This document shows positions 52,567 to 60,940 of a stretch of DNA of 60,940 bases, in pieces. A model generated the notes under the pieces. The model was given only the letters and a program-made list of their open reading frames with translations, made no database searches and was not told the origin of the DNA. The position numbers and the translations under genes are program-made. How positions within the stretch are numbered: the first letter of the stretch is position 1; each line of letters opens with the position of its first letter. Source of the stretch: an uncultured Hyphomicrobiales bacterium (GTDB lineage: Bacteria > Pseudomonadota > Alphaproteobacteria > Rhizobiales > Beijerinckiaceae); NCBI GenBank assembly GCA_903931945.1, contig CAIZEI010000047.1, positions 1 through 60,940 of the forward strand. Direction: 5' to 3'.

Positions 52567-53511
52567 ATGGCCAATCCCCGCGTTACGCACCTAAGAGGCG
52601 TCGAACTCGATGTGTTCGATCTGGCCCAATCCACCGCCTTCTATCGCGACGTCTGGGGCCTGGAGGAGGTCGCGTCCTCCAATGGCGTTGCCTATCTGCG
52701 CGGCGGGGCGACCGAGCACCATATATTGACGATCCACGAAAAGCCCAAAGCCGCCCTGCGCTCGATGGATTTTGCCGCACGGGACCGCGCCGCAACCGAT
52801 GGACTGCATGCTCTCGCTCTGGCCAATGGCGTCGACATTACCGCCGCGCCGGCGGAATTGCCGAAAAGCGCTGGCGGCGGTTATGGCTTTTCCATGCGCT
52901 CTCCCGAAGGCATGATTGTCTCGATTTCCTGCGATGTCGCGCGCCACGAGGAAGCCAATAACGACCGCTCCAAGCCCGAAAAACTCTCGCATATTGTACT
53001 CAATTCCGCCGATATCGAAAAGCAGGGCCGCTTCTTCAAGGACGTGCTCGGTTTCCGCCATTCCGACTCGACCGCGCATATGGATTTCATCCGTTGCAGC
53101 GCCGATCACCACTCCATTGCACTGGCCAAGGCGCATGGCGCCGGCCTCAACCACATGGCCTATGAACTTGCCAATTTTGATGGGCTGATGCGGGGATCGG
53201 GCCGCTTGAAGAAGAACGGTTTTGACGTGGAATGGGGCGTCGGTCGTCACGGCCCCGGCAACAACATCTTCAACTATTTCATCGAACCCAATGGCTTTTG
53301 CACGGAGTATACGACAGAGGTCGAGCAGATCGACGAGGCCACGCATATTCCTGGAACCCCGGATTATTGGGCGAAGGTGATGTCGGGCAGCCCCGACCGC
53401 TGGGGCATGACGACCCAATCGGTCAAACTCAAGGAAGCCATGCAGGGCAAATTGGTCGAGGCCGCAAACCTGCGCTGCGACGAGATCATGGCGCGAAAAC
53501 GGGCGAGCTGA
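52567..53511 (+). CDS. Two-domain extradiol-dioxygenase-like VOC protein
   Basis: 314 residues from ATG 52567 (GAGGAGA upstream). The two VOC modules of type I extradiol dioxygenases are evident; the C-terminal one has LSHIVLNSADIEKQGRFFKDVLGF, CSADHHSIAL, and FNYFIEPNGFCTEYTTE with the third ligand. GVGRHGPGNNIFNYF corresponds to the conserved substrate-side loop. It is related to the protein at 38435-39352 but not close. A YciI-like protein and an FAH-family hydrolase gene follow on the same strand, a grouping often seen in meta-cleavage pathways. Confidence 0.82.
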   Translation: MANPRVTHLRGVELDVFDLAQSTAFYRDVWGLEEVASSNGVAYLRGGATEHHILTIHEKPKAALRSMDFAARDRAATDGLHALALANGVDITAAPAELPKSAGGGYGFSMRSPEGMIVSISCDVARHEEANNDRSKPEKLSHIVLNSADIEKQGRFFKDVLGFRHSDSTAHMDFIRCSADHHSIALAKAHGAGLNHMAYELANFDGLMRGSGRLKKNGFDVEWGVGRHGPGNNIFNYFIEPNGFCTEYTTEVEQIDEATHIPGTPDYWAKVMSGSPDRWGMTTQSVKLKEAMQGKLVEAANLRCDEIMARKRAS

Positions 53512-53544
53512 GGTCATTCAGTCCGGGCGCCTGCGAGCGCGCCT

Positions 53545-53572
53545 CCCTCTCCCCACTCAAGCGGGGAGAGGG
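53545..53572. repeat. REP-like GC-rich palindrome, copy 4
   Basis: CCCTCTCCCC and GGGGAGAGGG arms around ACTCAAGC, between the extradiol-type gene and the YciI-like gene. It may stabilise or terminate the upstream message. Confidence 0.65.
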
Positions 53573-53636
53573 CACGCTACCTACCAGCATCGCGCCATTT
53601 TCAAGATGTCTAACGCCATCCGCACGGAGTAAAATC

Positions 53637-54005
53637 TTGACCGCCCCCGCCCCGCGCGCACATCTGCGCAAGCATCTCTACATCATCTTTTCGGAGCCGG
53701 CCTCCGAATTGGCGGCGGAGCAGCGCCATACCGTGCATCCCCAGCATCTCGCCCACCAATATGATATCGAGGCGCGCGGGATCATGTTCGCCGCCGGCCC
53801 CTTCATCGATGAGGCGGGCAAAACGCAGGGACCCGGCATGATCATCATTCGCGCCGCCAACGAGGCCGAGGCGCGCGCGATTGCCGACGCCGACCCCTAC
53901 CACAAACTTGGATATCGCAAATACCGGTTGCAGAAATGGTCGCTGAACGAGGGATCGTTTGGCGTCAAACTGCAATTCTCGGATGGAACCTGCACGATCG
54001 ACTGA
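53637..54005 (+). CDS. YCII-related protein
   Basis: 122 residues starting at TTG 53637, the only plausible start, with CGGAG eight bases upstream. The sequence has the YCII fold pattern: LRKHLYIIFSEPA, the conserved HPQHLAHQYDIEARGIMFAAGPFID (His-Asp pair), then GPGMIIIRAANEAEARAIADADPY. Small dimeric alpha-beta barrel proteins of this family accompany extradiol or muconolactone pathways; enzymatic role uncertain. Located 22 bp before the FAH-family gene. Confidence 0.78.
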   Translation: MTAPAPRAHLRKHLYIIFSEPASELAAEQRHTVHPQHLAHQYDIEARGIMFAAGPFIDEAGKTQGPGMIIIRAANEAEARAIADADPYHKLGYRKYRLQKWSLNEGSFGVKLQFSDGTCTID

Positions 54006-54027
54006 TTAACCAACCCAGGAGGAAAGT

Positions 54028-54891
54028 ATGCGTTTTTGCAGATATGACGATGGCAGCCACGGCGTTGTGATCGGCGACAAGGTTCACGACATCTCCGGTG
54101 TCGTCGAGAAGGTTCTGGCCGGCAAAAAGCAGCCGCGCTGGGGCGATCTGTTTTACTGGAACCTTGACGCCATTCGCTCGGCGGTTGGCGACGCCGCCAG
54201 CCATCCCTCAAAACCGCTCTCGAGCGTCACCCTGCTCAGCCCTGTCGAGCGTCCGTCAAAGTTGATTGCCGCGCCAACCAACTACCATGCGCATATTGCT
54301 GAAATGGCGGCGCGCCGCCCGGACCGTGTGCCGAGCAAGGATATTTCCAGGGCGGGTTTGTTTTTGAAGGCGAACTCCGCCATGGTCGGAGCCGGCGAAG
54401 GCGTGCATCTCCGATTCCCCGACCGTCTGAACGAGCATGAACTTGAGTTCATGATCATCATTGGCAAGCAGGGCTCGCAAATTCCTGCCGCCAAAGCGCT
54501 GGATTATGTGGCCGGCTACTGCCTGAGCCTCGACATGACGGTGCGCGGCGATGAGGAGCGCTCGTTCCGCAAATCCATCGACAGCTACGCAGTGATTGGC
54601 CCATGGTGCGTGACCAAGGACGAAGTGCCGAACCCGGACGATGTGCCCTTCAAACTGTTCTGCAACGGCCAGCTGCGCCACAACGCGCATACCAACGATC
54701 TCATCTATAGCTGCTCAAAGCTGATTGAACTGGCGTCGGCGTTTTATACCCTGCACCCGGGCGATGTGATTTTCACAGGCGCGCCGGCGGGCGTCGGTCC
54801 GGTGAAACCCGGCGATATTCTGACGGCCGAATGCGCCGCCATCGGCCCGATGGAAGTGAAAATCCACGCGTACAAGAACCCGTTTGCATAA
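54028..54891 (+). CDS. Fumarylacetoacetate hydrolase (FAH) family protein
   Basis: 287 residues, ribosome site AGGAGGAAAG before the ATG. The FAH fold is evident: NYHAHI, FLKANSAMVGAGEGVHLRF, then the metal-binding Glu pair in ELEFMIIIGKQG, GYCLSLDMTVRGDEERSFRKSIDSYAVIGPW, and a C-terminal HPGDVIFTGAPAGVGPVKPGD. Family members hydrolyse or decarboxylate 2-oxo acids after ring cleavage, such as fumarylpyruvate, acylpyruvates or oxalocrotonate-type compounds. With the extradiol-type and YciI-like genes before it, a role in aromatic ring-fission product breakdown is likely. A strong terminator follows. Confidence 0.87.
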   Translation: MRFCRYDDGSHGVVIGDKVHDISGVVEKVLAGKKQPRWGDLFYWNLDAIRSAVGDAASHPSKPLSSVTLLSPVERPSKLIAAPTNYHAHIAEMAARRPDRVPSKDISRAGLFLKANSAMVGAGEGVHLRFPDRLNEHELEFMIIIGKQGSQIPAAKALDYVAGYCLSLDMTVRGDEERSFRKSIDSYAVIGPWCVTKDEVPNPDDVPFKLFCNGQLRHNAHTNDLIYSCSKLIELASAFYTLHPGDVIFTGAPAGVGPVKPGDILTAECAAIGPMEVKIHAYKNPFA

Positions 54892-54911
54892 GACTGCGCC
54901 CGGAATTTGTG

Positions 54912-54940
54912 CGGCGCGGGAGCTCAATACTCCCGCGCCG
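54912..54940 (+). terminator. Intrinsic-type terminator after FAH gene
   Basis: Perfect 11-bp GC-rich stem (CGGCGCGGGAG / CTCCCGCGCCG) with a 7-base loop, 20 bases after the stop, then a moderately T-rich stretch. Ends the catabolic operon before the CBS gene. Confidence 0.8.
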
Positions 54941-55052
54941 TTGATCATTTACGCCGATATTAAAAGAAAGTCCTTGCGCCCCGGCGCAAGCAGGAGGAAG
55001 CTGATCGATACGGAGTCCAGAGAGACTCCTGTGGAAACACGAGGAGGTCCGC

Positions 55053-55484
55053 ATGACTGTCGCTCGTATTCTCGCCGCCAAGGGCAGCGATGTGGTAACG
55101 GTCCAGCCGTATAGAACGTTGCAGGAAGCAATCGATCTGATGAATGACAAGCGCATCGGCGCAGTGCCGGTGACGGGCGCTGATGGCGCGCTGCTCGGTA
55201 TTTTATCCGAGCGCGATATTGTCCGGGCTTTGGCGGCTGGCGGAGGCGCAGCGCTGAATGATCCGGTGACGCGCTATATGACGTCGGAAGTCGCAACCAC
55301 CACACGCCACACCAGGGTCAGCGATATCCGTGAATTGATGACGGACGGACGCTTCCGGCATGTTCCTGTCGTTGAGCAGGGGCGGCTCACAGGCATTATT
55401 TCGATTGGCGATGTCGTCAAGAGCCATATCGAGGAAATCGAGACCGAGCATCGGGCCTTGCGAGACTATATCGCCACGGCCTGA
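55053..55484 (+). CDS. Two-CBS-domain protein
   Basis: 143 residues, GAGGAGG ribosome site. Two tandem CBS motifs form a single Bateman module: DVVTVQPYRTLQEAIDLMNDKRIGAVPVT with LLGILSERDIVRAL, then VATTTRHTRVSDIRELMTDGRFRHVPVV with LTGIISIGDVVKSHI. Such proteins bind adenosine nucleotides and sense energy status. No other domain is attached. It is a common stand-alone gene in Alphaproteobacteria. Confidence 0.93.
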   Translation: MTVARILAAKGSDVVTVQPYRTLQEAIDLMNDKRIGAVPVTGADGALLGILSERDIVRALAAGGGAALNDPVTRYMTSEVATTTRHTRVSDIRELMTDGRFRHVPVVEQGRLTGIISIGDVVKSHIEEIETEHRALRDYIATA

Positions 55485-55494
55485 ACGTCTCTAC

Positions 55495-56466
55495 TCAAAC
55501 GCGATCCCTGATGAGCCCGATCTGTTCAAGATCGGAAAGCGCCCGGCGTGCGGCTTCGCGCCCGGCCACGATCAATTCGCTTGCGCGATGAAATTCGAAC
55601 AGGCCGACGTCGCTGAGCCGCGTCCGGATAAATACATCAGGCGGATCGCCGGCAAGGCGCGACCTCGAAATGCGGTCCTGCGTGATGTTGAAGGCGTCCA
55701 TCATAACGCTTGCCATACTGGGGCCGCCTTCGGGAGGCTTGCTGAACCAGTTGCGCAGCCAGCTCGCCCGAACAGCGCCCGGCGACCCGTGCGCAGACAA
55801 TTCTGCTATTGTGGGCGACTCTGTCGCGTGCTCTCTCGCAGAGTGAAATGACCCTGGGGATTCGATGATATTGATCGCGATCACAATGTCAGCGCCAAGC
55901 GCCCGGCAGACGCTGACCGGCACAGGATTGACGACGGCGCCGTCAAAAAGCCAGCGCTGGTCAATCTGCACAGGCGCAAAAATACCGGGCAATGCATAAG
56001 ATGCGCGGATCGCCTGCGCGAGCGGCCCGCGCGTCAGCCAGACCTCGCGTCCCGTCCCCGCCTCCGTCGCAACAGCGGCAAAGCGGATCGGCAAATCCTC
56101 GATCCGGCGGTCTGCAAGCCCCTGTTCGAGACGTCCGCGAAGTCTTGCGCCACTGATCAGGCCGCGTCCTGAAAGGCTCCAGTCAAGCATGGCGAAAAGC
56201 CGCATCCGCGTCATACTGCGCGCGAAGGCTTCAAGTTCGTCGAGGCGGCCCGCCGCATAGCAGCCCCCGACAACAGCGCCGATCGAAGTCCCCGCGATGA
56301 TATCGGGGACGACGCCCAATACTTCAAGTTCACGCAGCACACCGATAAGGCACCAGCCCCGCGCCGACCCCGCGCCCAGCGCAAAGCCGATTTTCGGACG
56401 GTGCGGCGCCGCCCCGGCGGCGACACCTGAATGGCTGCTAAACAGAGGAAGATGAAACCTGTTCAT
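55495..56466 (-). CDS. Patatin-like phospholipase family protein (RssA-like)
   Basis: 323 residues. The oxyanion glycine stretch reads GFALGAGSARGWCLIGVL (28-45; slightly atypical GAGSARG), the nucleophile is Ser61 in GTSIGAVVGG, and the catalytic Asp is D175 in DGAVVNPVPV. This Ser-Asp dyad hydrolyses acyl esters of lipids. The N-terminal 20 residues are variable; no signal peptide is evident. Divergent from hisI upstream and convergent with the CBS gene. Confidence 0.9.
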   Translation of the reverse strand: MNRFHLPLFSSHSGVAAGAAPHRPKIGFALGAGSARGWCLIGVLRELEVLGVVPDIIAGTSIGAVVGGCYAAGRLDELEAFARSMTRMRLFAMLDWSLSGRGLISGARLRGRLEQGLADRRIEDLPIRFAAVATEAGTGREVWLTRGPLAQAIRASYALPGIFAPVQIDQRWLFDGAVVNPVPVSVCRALGADIVIAINIIESPGSFHSAREHATESPTIAELSAHGSPGAVRASWLRNWFSKPPEGGPSMASVMMDAFNITQDRISRSRLAGDPPDVFIRTRLSDVGLFEFHRASELIVAGREAARRALSDLEQIGLIRDRV

Positions 56467-56561
56467 GGCGCGACCAAGGGCCTGTGGGAAATGCAGGAGC
56501 AGACCTGAACATTGTCGATCGTCAGTTTCGCCCCCGGTCGTTAACGCCGGCTGAACGCAGC

Positions 56562-56975
56562 CTAGTCCGGGTCGATAACAAGACTGGCGACCGCGCCGGC
56601 AAATTCAACCCGCCGGTAAAAGCAAGAGCGGCGTCCGGTGTGGCACGCCTTGCCGTCGCCGCCTGCCTCAACCCTGATCTGGAGCGCGTCCTGATCGCAA
56701 TCGACGCGCATTTCAACGACTCGCTGGGTCTGCCCGGATGTATCGCCCTTGCGCCAGAGGCTCTGGCGCGAGCGAGACCAGTAATGGGCGATCCCGGTTT
56801 CCAGCGTCAGGCGAAGGCTTTCCGCATTCATGTAGGCGACCATCAGGATATCGCCGGTATGAACTTCGCATGTGATGCAGACGATGAGGCCATCGGAATC
56901 GAACCTCGGCTGAAACGTGTGGCCTTCCTCAATGTCGTCTCTGGAGCCGCGCGGCGCAAAATGGGTTGATGTCAT
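56562..56975 (-). CDS. hisI: Phosphoribosyl-AMP cyclohydrolase
   Basis: 137 residues, start at 56975. Third step of histidine synthesis: opens the purine ring of PR-AMP to give ProFAR. Typical motifs are seen: [42 protein letters not shown] and the metal-binding [17 protein letters not shown] with [12 protein letters not shown]. It lacks the fused HisE domain, as in most Alphaproteobacteria. No other his gene is in the window. Confidence 0.95.
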   Translation of the reverse strand: MTSTHFAPRGSRDDIEEGHTFQPRFDSDGLIVCITCEVHTGDILMVAYMNAESLRLTLETGIAHYWSRSRQSLWRKGDTSGQTQRVVEMRVDCDQDALQIRVEAGGDGKACHTGRRSCFYRRVEFAGAVASLVIDPD

Positions 56976-57181
56976 GCTATGCCCTTTCACTGCAGCCTTC
57001 CCCGACTTGATTTCCGATCCGACGGGATCCGGAAAACGCCTCCGGATTCGCTCGCGAACGCCTTTTGTTCCAGCGCGCCGGTTCTTGCTTCGCCTGCATG
57101 GCGCTTCTAACACGCCAGCCCAGGCCCTTGAACTTCGCCCCGCGCATGAAACACGAGTTGCAACCCCAATGAAAGCTGCAA

Positions 57182-57934
57182 ATGCCTGAATATATCCTTC
57201 TGGCTCTGGTTGGCTTTCTCGCAGGCGCCATGAACGCGGCGGCCGGCGGCGGCACGTTTGTCAGCGTGCCCGCATTGATCGCGGCAGGCGTGCCCTCTGT
57301 CTCCGCCAATATGACCAGCACGATCGCGCTTTGCCCCGGCGCATTCACCAGCGCCTACACATTCCGCAAGGATTTCCGCGCCTTTGGCGACGCCTCGCCT
57401 TTGACTCTGCTGCTGCTCAGCATCGCGGGCGGAGCGGCGGGCGCGCTCTTGCTGATCCTGACGCCGGGCAGCGCCTTTGATGGATTGATCCCCTGGCTGC
57501 TCCTGACCGGTTCAATCGCCTTTGCTTTCGGGCGGCGGATCGGCGAATTCCTGCGGGCGCGGATGACGCTTGGCAAGACGTCCCTCGTCGTGGTGCAGTT
57601 TATGCTCGGTGTCTATGGCGGCTATTTCGGCGGCGCCGTCGGGCTGATGATGCTCGCCGCATGGACGATTTTTGGCGCGCGCGATCTGGTGGCGATGAGC
57701 GCGGTGCGGATTCTGGTCGTCGCCTGCGCCAACGCCACAGCGATCCTGTTTTTCCTCGCCGCCGGCGTGATTTACTGGCCGCAGTGTTTCGTCATGATGG
57801 CGGCGGGCGTCGCTGGCGGACATTTCGGCGCGCGCATCGCCCAAAAAATTCCTGTGCACAGCTTGCGGGCTGGCATTTCCTGCCTGAATTTTATCATTAC
57901 AGCCATTTTTTTCTGGAAGACATTTTTGGGGTGA
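57182..57934 (+). CDS. TSUP-family (TauE/SafE) sulfite/anion exporter-like membrane protein
   Basis: 250 residues with eight predicted helices in two halves. The first is [45 protein letters not shown], the second [26 protein letters not shown]. This is the TSUP pattern for export or transport of small sulfur or organic anions. Exact substrate unknown. Convergent with hemE ten bases away. Confidence 0.92.
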   Translation: MPEYILLALVGFLAGAMNAAAGGGTFVSVPALIAAGVPSVSANMTSTIALCPGAFTSAYTFRKDFRAFGDASPLTLLLLSIAGGAAGALLLILTPGSAFDGLIPWLLLTGSIAFAFGRRIGEFLRARMTLGKTSLVVVQFMLGVYGGYFGGAVGLMMLAAWTIFGARDLVAMSAVRILVVACANATAILFFLAAGVIYWPQCFVMMAAGVAGGHFGARIAQKIPVHSLRAGISCLNFIITAIFFWKTFLG

Positions 57935-57944
57935 ATGGCGGCGC

Positions 57945-58985
57945 TCACCCGCCCCTGACCCGTTTGACCAGATGCTCGACATGCTCCACCGGAGTTGGCG
58001 GCAAAATGCCGTGACCGAGATTGAAAATATGCGGGCGGCCAGCAAAAGCCGACAGAATCCGGTCGATGCCCTCATCCAGAGCCGCGCCGCCGGCCAGCAG
58101 GGCGAGCGGATCGAGATTGCCCTGCGCCGTGATGGTTGCCGGCAACGCTTTGGCGGCCCATGCGGGTTCAACCGACGTGTCGAGCCCGACACCCGCCACC
58201 CCGTCGATGTCAGCCACGCGCAACAATTGCGCGCCGCCGCCACGCGGGAACGCGATGATTTTTGCGCCTGGAATGTCCGCGCGCACCTTTTGAACGATCG
58301 CGCGAATGGGTTCGACGCACCATTTTTCATATTCGGCAATCGGCAACACGCCAGCCCAGCTGTCGAAAATCTGCACGACGTCGACGCCCGCCCGCAACTG
58401 CGCGATGAGATAATGCGCGGAGACCTCGACGAGCCGCGCCATCAGCATGGCGAAAACATCGGGCTGGCGATAGGCAAAGAGCCGCGCCGGCGCCTGATCG
58501 GGGGTGCCACGGCCAGCGATCATATAGGTCGCGACAGTCCAGGGCGCGCCACAAAAGCCAATGAAGGCGGTTTGCGCGGGCAGCGCCGTCCTGACCCGGT
58601 CAATCGTTTCCAGAACAGGCGCGAGCCGGCCCATATCGAGCGTATCGCGCAGACCCGCGAGGTCGTGGGCGCCGGAGATCGGATCGAGGCGCGGCCCCTC
58701 CCCTGTTTCAAACGATACTTTCTGGCCGAGCGCATCTGGCACAACCAGAATGTCCGAAAACAGAATGGCCGCATCAAATCCAAACCGACGGATCGGCTGC
58801 AAGGTCACTTCAGCCGCCTTTTGCGGCGTGTAGCAGAAATCCAGAAAGCTCGGCGCGCTCGCCCGCAACTCCCGGTACTCCGGCAGATAGCGTCCCGCCT
58901 GCCGCATCAGCCAGATCGGCGCGTGCGGCAAAACCTCGCCATCGAGCGCCCGCAACAAAGGTTTGGTCGGATCGGATGAAGTCAA
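57945..58985 (-). CDS. hemE: Uroporphyrinogen III decarboxylase
   Basis: 346 residues. The start is TTG at 58985, with GGGAG six bases upstream. HemE decarboxylates the four acetate side chains of uroporphyrinogen III to make coproporphyrinogen III. Family signatures are present: PIWLMRQAGRYLPEYRELRA with the phosphate-binding Arg pair, FSDILVVPDALGQKVSF with the catalytic Asp, GFCGAPWTVATYMIAGRGT and IFDSWAGVLP. Normal length. A second haem gene in the window besides hemA; the two are 37 kb apart. Confidence 0.96.
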   Translation of the reverse strand: MTSSDPTKPLLRALDGEVLPHAPIWLMRQAGRYLPEYRELRASAPSFLDFCYTPQKAAEVTLQPIRRFGFDAAILFSDILVVPDALGQKVSFETGEGPRLDPISGAHDLAGLRDTLDMGRLAPVLETIDRVRTALPAQTAFIGFCGAPWTVATYMIAGRGTPDQAPARLFAYRQPDVFAMLMARLVEVSAHYLIAQLRAGVDVVQIFDSWAGVLPIAEYEKWCVEPIRAIVQKVRADIPGAKIIAFPRGGGAQLLRVADIDGVAGVGLDTSVEPAWAAKALPATITAQGNLDPLALLAGGAALDEGIDRILSAFAGRPHIFNLGHGILPPTPVEHVEHLVKRVRGG

Positions 58986-59106
58986 AGCGCGCTCCCGAGT
59001 TTGGCGATGTCTTAACCCAAGCCGCCGCGAGCGCCAAACGGGCTTGCGCGAAGCGCCGGCGCCCCCCACATATCCGAGGTCCACGTTCGAGCGCCCGGAG
59101 ATCACA

Positions 59107-59577
59107 ATGAGCAATCAGACTGGCGGCGGCTGGAATTCGCCCGCCCCCAATTACGCGTCCCTGGGGATGTTGCCTTATGCGGCGCTCGTCGGCGTTCGCT
59201 CGCGCCGGATGGTCGCGATCCTGTTCGATCTGATTTTCATTTCGATCCTGTGTTTCGCGATCTGGCTCGTTCTCGGACTGCTGTCTTTTGTGCTGCTCTG
59301 GTTTGTGATCCCGCCGCTGTTCCCGCTGGTCGCGTTTTTCTACAATGGCGTGACGATTTCGGGCTGGCGCATGGCGACGCCCGGGATGCGATTGCTGGAC
59401 CTCGAAGTCCGACTGATCGATGGCGGTCGCGTTCCCTTCATCAACGCCGCCGCCCATGCCGTGCTCTATTACGTGAGCTGGATGTTCCCGCCAGTTTTTC
59501 TGTTTTCCCTGTTCGAGCCCAACAAGCGGTTCCTGCATGATATTCTGGCGGGCCTGGTGGTCACGCGGCGAGGATAA
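59107..59577 (+). CDS. RDD-family membrane protein
   Basis: 156 residues. The RDD features (Arg and Asp pair of the first helix) appear in SRRMVAILFDLIFISILCFAIWLV, with a second helix LLSFVLLWFVIPPLFPLVAFFYN. GWRMATPGMRLLDLEVRLIDGG is typical of the domain, and RFLHDILAGLVV closes it. Three or four transmembrane segments; function in general unknown, sometimes a transporter-like module. Divergent from hemE. Confidence 0.88.
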   Translation: MSNQTGGGWNSPAPNYASLGMLPYAALVGVRSRRMVAILFDLIFISILCFAIWLVLGLLSFVLLWFVIPPLFPLVAFFYNGVTISGWRMATPGMRLLDLEVRLIDGGRVPFINAAAHAVLYYVSWMFPPVFLFSLFEPNKRFLHDILAGLVVTRRG

Positions 59578-59663
59578 TTTACATTACGCGCGCACATTTT
59601 TCCTTTCGCTGGAATCGAAATCTGGACTAGCATCGCTCCATTCAGCCGCTGGAGCGCCCGACA

Positions 59664-60410
59664 TTGACACGCGAACCGCGAGACGCCCCGCAATTCTATT
59701 TGACCGCGCCCTCGCCCTGCCCCTATTTGCCTGGCCGGGAAGAGCGGAAGGTTTTTACACATCTGATCGGGCGGCGCGCGCCAGCCCTCAATGATACGCT
59801 GACGCAATCAGGCTTCCGTCGCTCGCAGACCATCGCCTATCGCCCGGCCTGCGATATCTGCCGCGCCTGCGTGTCCGTGCGCGTTCTGGCGGGCGAATTC
59901 CTTCTGTCCCGCAATCTCAGGCGCATTGCAAAGCGCAATCAGGATCTCGTGAGCGAACCCGTCGCCCCGCACGCGACGAGCGAACTCTATTCGCTGTTCC
60001 GCTCCTATCTTGACGCCCGGCATCGCGATGGCGGCATGGCCGATATGAGCGTGCTCGATTTTTCCATGATGGTCGAGGATAGCCACGCCAACACGCGGCT
60101 GATTGTGTACCGGCGGCGCGGGCCTGACACGCGCATCAACGGGCGCGGCCAGGGACCCATTGTCGCCGCCGCTGTGACCGACATTCTCGCCGACGGTCTG
60201 TCGATGGTTTATTCCTTTTACGACCCGGCGTTCAACGAGCGCTCCATGGGCACGATGATCATTCTCGATCATATTGGCCGGGCGCAGCGTATGGGCCTGC
60301 CGCATGTCTATCTCGGCTATTGGGTCGAGGGCTCGCGCAAGATGGAATACAAGGCGCGGTTTTTACCGCAGGAGCGCCTCGGAATGCAGGGCTGGGATCG
60401 GGTGGGGTGA
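59664..60410 (+). CDS. bpt: Aspartate/glutamate leucyltransferase (Bpt, Ate family)
   Basis: 248 residues, starting with TTG at 59664. Transfers Leu (or Arg/Phe) from tRNA to N-terminal Asp/Glu of proteins, marking them for ClpS-ClpAP degradation by the bacterial N-end rule. Signature regions are all seen: [45 protein letters not shown] with a cysteine cluster, [22 protein letters not shown] and the C-terminal [20 protein letters not shown]. Length is normal for the bacterial class. Confidence 0.95.
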   Translation: MTREPRDAPQFYLTAPSPCPYLPGREERKVFTHLIGRRAPALNDTLTQSGFRRSQTIAYRPACDICRACVSVRVLAGEFLLSRNLRRIAKRNQDLVSEPVAPHATSELYSLFRSYLDARHRDGGMADMSVLDFSMMVEDSHANTRLIVYRRRGPDTRINGRGQGPIVAAAVTDILADGLSMVYSFYDPAFNERSMGTMIILDHIGRAQRMGLPHVYLGYWVEGSRKMEYKARFLPQERLGMQGWDRVG

Positions 60411-60427
60411 GGCGGTGCGCGCGCCAA

Positions 60428-60455
60428 CCCTCGCCCCGTTCTTACGGGGAGAGGG
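60428..60455. repeat. REP-like GC-rich palindrome, copy 5
   Basis: CCCTCGCCCC and CGGGGAGAGGG arms around GTTCTTA, 18 bases after the bpt stop. Nearly the same as the reverse complement of 16984-17010, showing this is a repeat family and not chance. Confidence 0.7.
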
Positions 60456-60497
60456 AGTCCACGGCGCTGTTTTCGCCGCTTGTCCAGAAAATAGTCC

Positions 60498-60526
60498 TTG
60501 ACTTTGTTCCTTGTTTGTTCTAGGTC
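60498..60526 (+). promoter_or_regulatory. Promoter with LexA-type operator
   Basis: TTGACT (60498-60503) and TAGGTC (60521-60526) are spaced by exactly 17 bp. The spacer holds GTTC-N7-GTTC (60506-60520), the alphaproteobacterial LexA box. An SOS-controlled transcript running rightward is implied, but no gene is seen before the window ends. Confidence 0.55.
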
Positions 60527-60940
60527 TCAGCCATCCCCACCCGATGAGGGGCCTTCGCGCGAGGGCAAACAAGGCGGGCGGGGAGCGGTCCTGCGCCGGG
60601 GGGCACCCATCCTCCGTCCCGGGCTCCGGACGCAAACATCGTACACTGAGGGAAGGCATTCCATCTTTTTTGTCATCAGTCTGTCGGGCGTCGTTGCAAA
60701 ATGACGCTGCGACGACAGGGGGGTGGCAGCGATCTGAGGCCCACAACCGGCACAATGACCGGGGAACCCGCAAGGTTCGTTCGCCTGCTCCGCCCGTCTT
60801 GCAAACGGTGCGGACGTGAACATGGGACGCGTCGGATGACAAAACCGCGCAGGGGGCGCCGCGAGGCATCCACACACTGCGGACGAACCACCCGCGTCGG
60901 CCAGGACGGCGCCCCCCGCCCCTCAAGTTTTTCGAGGGAC

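Larger units (their letters stand above)
60411..60940. other. Non-coding end of window with REP element, LexA-type promoter and hairpins
   Basis: No gene is supported on either strand. Several long open frames exist on both strands but look like GC-driven shadows. A REP-like palindrome (60428-60455) and a promoter with a LexA-type operator (60498-60526) are listed separately. Near the end are an inverted pair GGGGGCGCCG / CGGCGCCCCC (about 60853-60920) and a small hairpin, CCCTC...GAGGG, at the edge. The stretch may be the upstream region of a gene beyond the window, or part of a dispersed repeat. Confidence 0.45.

Noticed and set aside
60363-60926. Long minus-strand frame of 187 codons at the window end
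   Set aside because: Composition is low-complexity Arg/Pro/Gly, there is no domain, and it crosses the REP palindrome and the LexA-type promoter; taken as a GC-driven shadow frame.

Overview
The window looks like chromosome of a high-GC alphaproteobacterium, most likely order Hyphomicrobiales and perhaps Beijerinckiaceae-like. This is inferred from a 5-aminolevulinate synthase (the C4 haem pathway typical of the class), UbiX, HemE, HisI and Bpt of alphaproteobacterial type, a BrnA antitoxin, a FixK/FNR-type box, a GTTC-N7-GTTC LexA-type box, and GC-rich REP-like intergenic palindromes. I saw no rRNA, tRNA or CRISPR array.

Layout. (1) 1-6.4 kb, minus strand: a lipoprotein gene overlapping a very large RTX-type secreted protein with an N-terminal lipase-like domain. 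(2) 6.4-17 kb: an island of lower and more variable GC. It holds a hypothetical protein, a Tn7-like transposition operon (two tandem TnsA-like genes, TnsB, TnsC, TniQ), an exported hypothetical protein and a graveyard of gene remnants. (3) 17-24.7 kb: SDR, biotin-carboxylase/BCCP protein and hemA on the minus strand, then a TIGR02444-like gene with ubiX on the plus strand. A divergent HiPIP / Cyc2-like cytochrome-porin pair follows, with a perfect FNR/FixK palindrome between them. (4) 24.7-33 kb: VOC protein, enoyl-CoA hydratase, acyl-CoA dehydrogenase, Sua5, KDPG aldolase and Fic. Inside it is a decayed toxin-antitoxin and integrase patch (29.3-30.6 kb) containing an orphan BrnA, an integrase N-terminal fragment, and a DUF6516-type toxin with one in-frame stop beside its intact HTH partner. 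(5) 33-55 kb: a catabolic region with two copies of a hydroxycinnamoyl-CoA hydratase-lyase plus NDP-forming acyl-CoA ligase pair. It also holds an acyl-CoA dehydrogenase, several VOC/extradiol-dioxygenase-like proteins, an SDR, an FAH-family hydrolase, two Bug/TctC binding proteins, and ABC binding proteins with one fused permease. (6) 55-60.9 kb: housekeeping genes (CBS protein, patatin, hisI, TSUP exporter, hemE, RDD protein, bpt), then about 530 bp of non-coding DNA with a LexA-type promoter and hairpins.

How the genes may work together. Region 5 reads as uptake and side-chain shortening of lignin-type phenylpropanoids (ferulate, p-coumarate): activation to CoA thioesters by the NDP-forming ligases, then hydration and retro-aldol cleavage by the hydratase-lyases. 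The extradiol-type and FAH-type enzymes could act on ring-cleavage products. Substrates are inferred from families only. HiPIP and the Cyc2-like protein could form an electron-transfer route across the outer membrane and periplasm under low-oxygen control. The same type of oxygen-responsive site is suggested less strongly in front of hemA.
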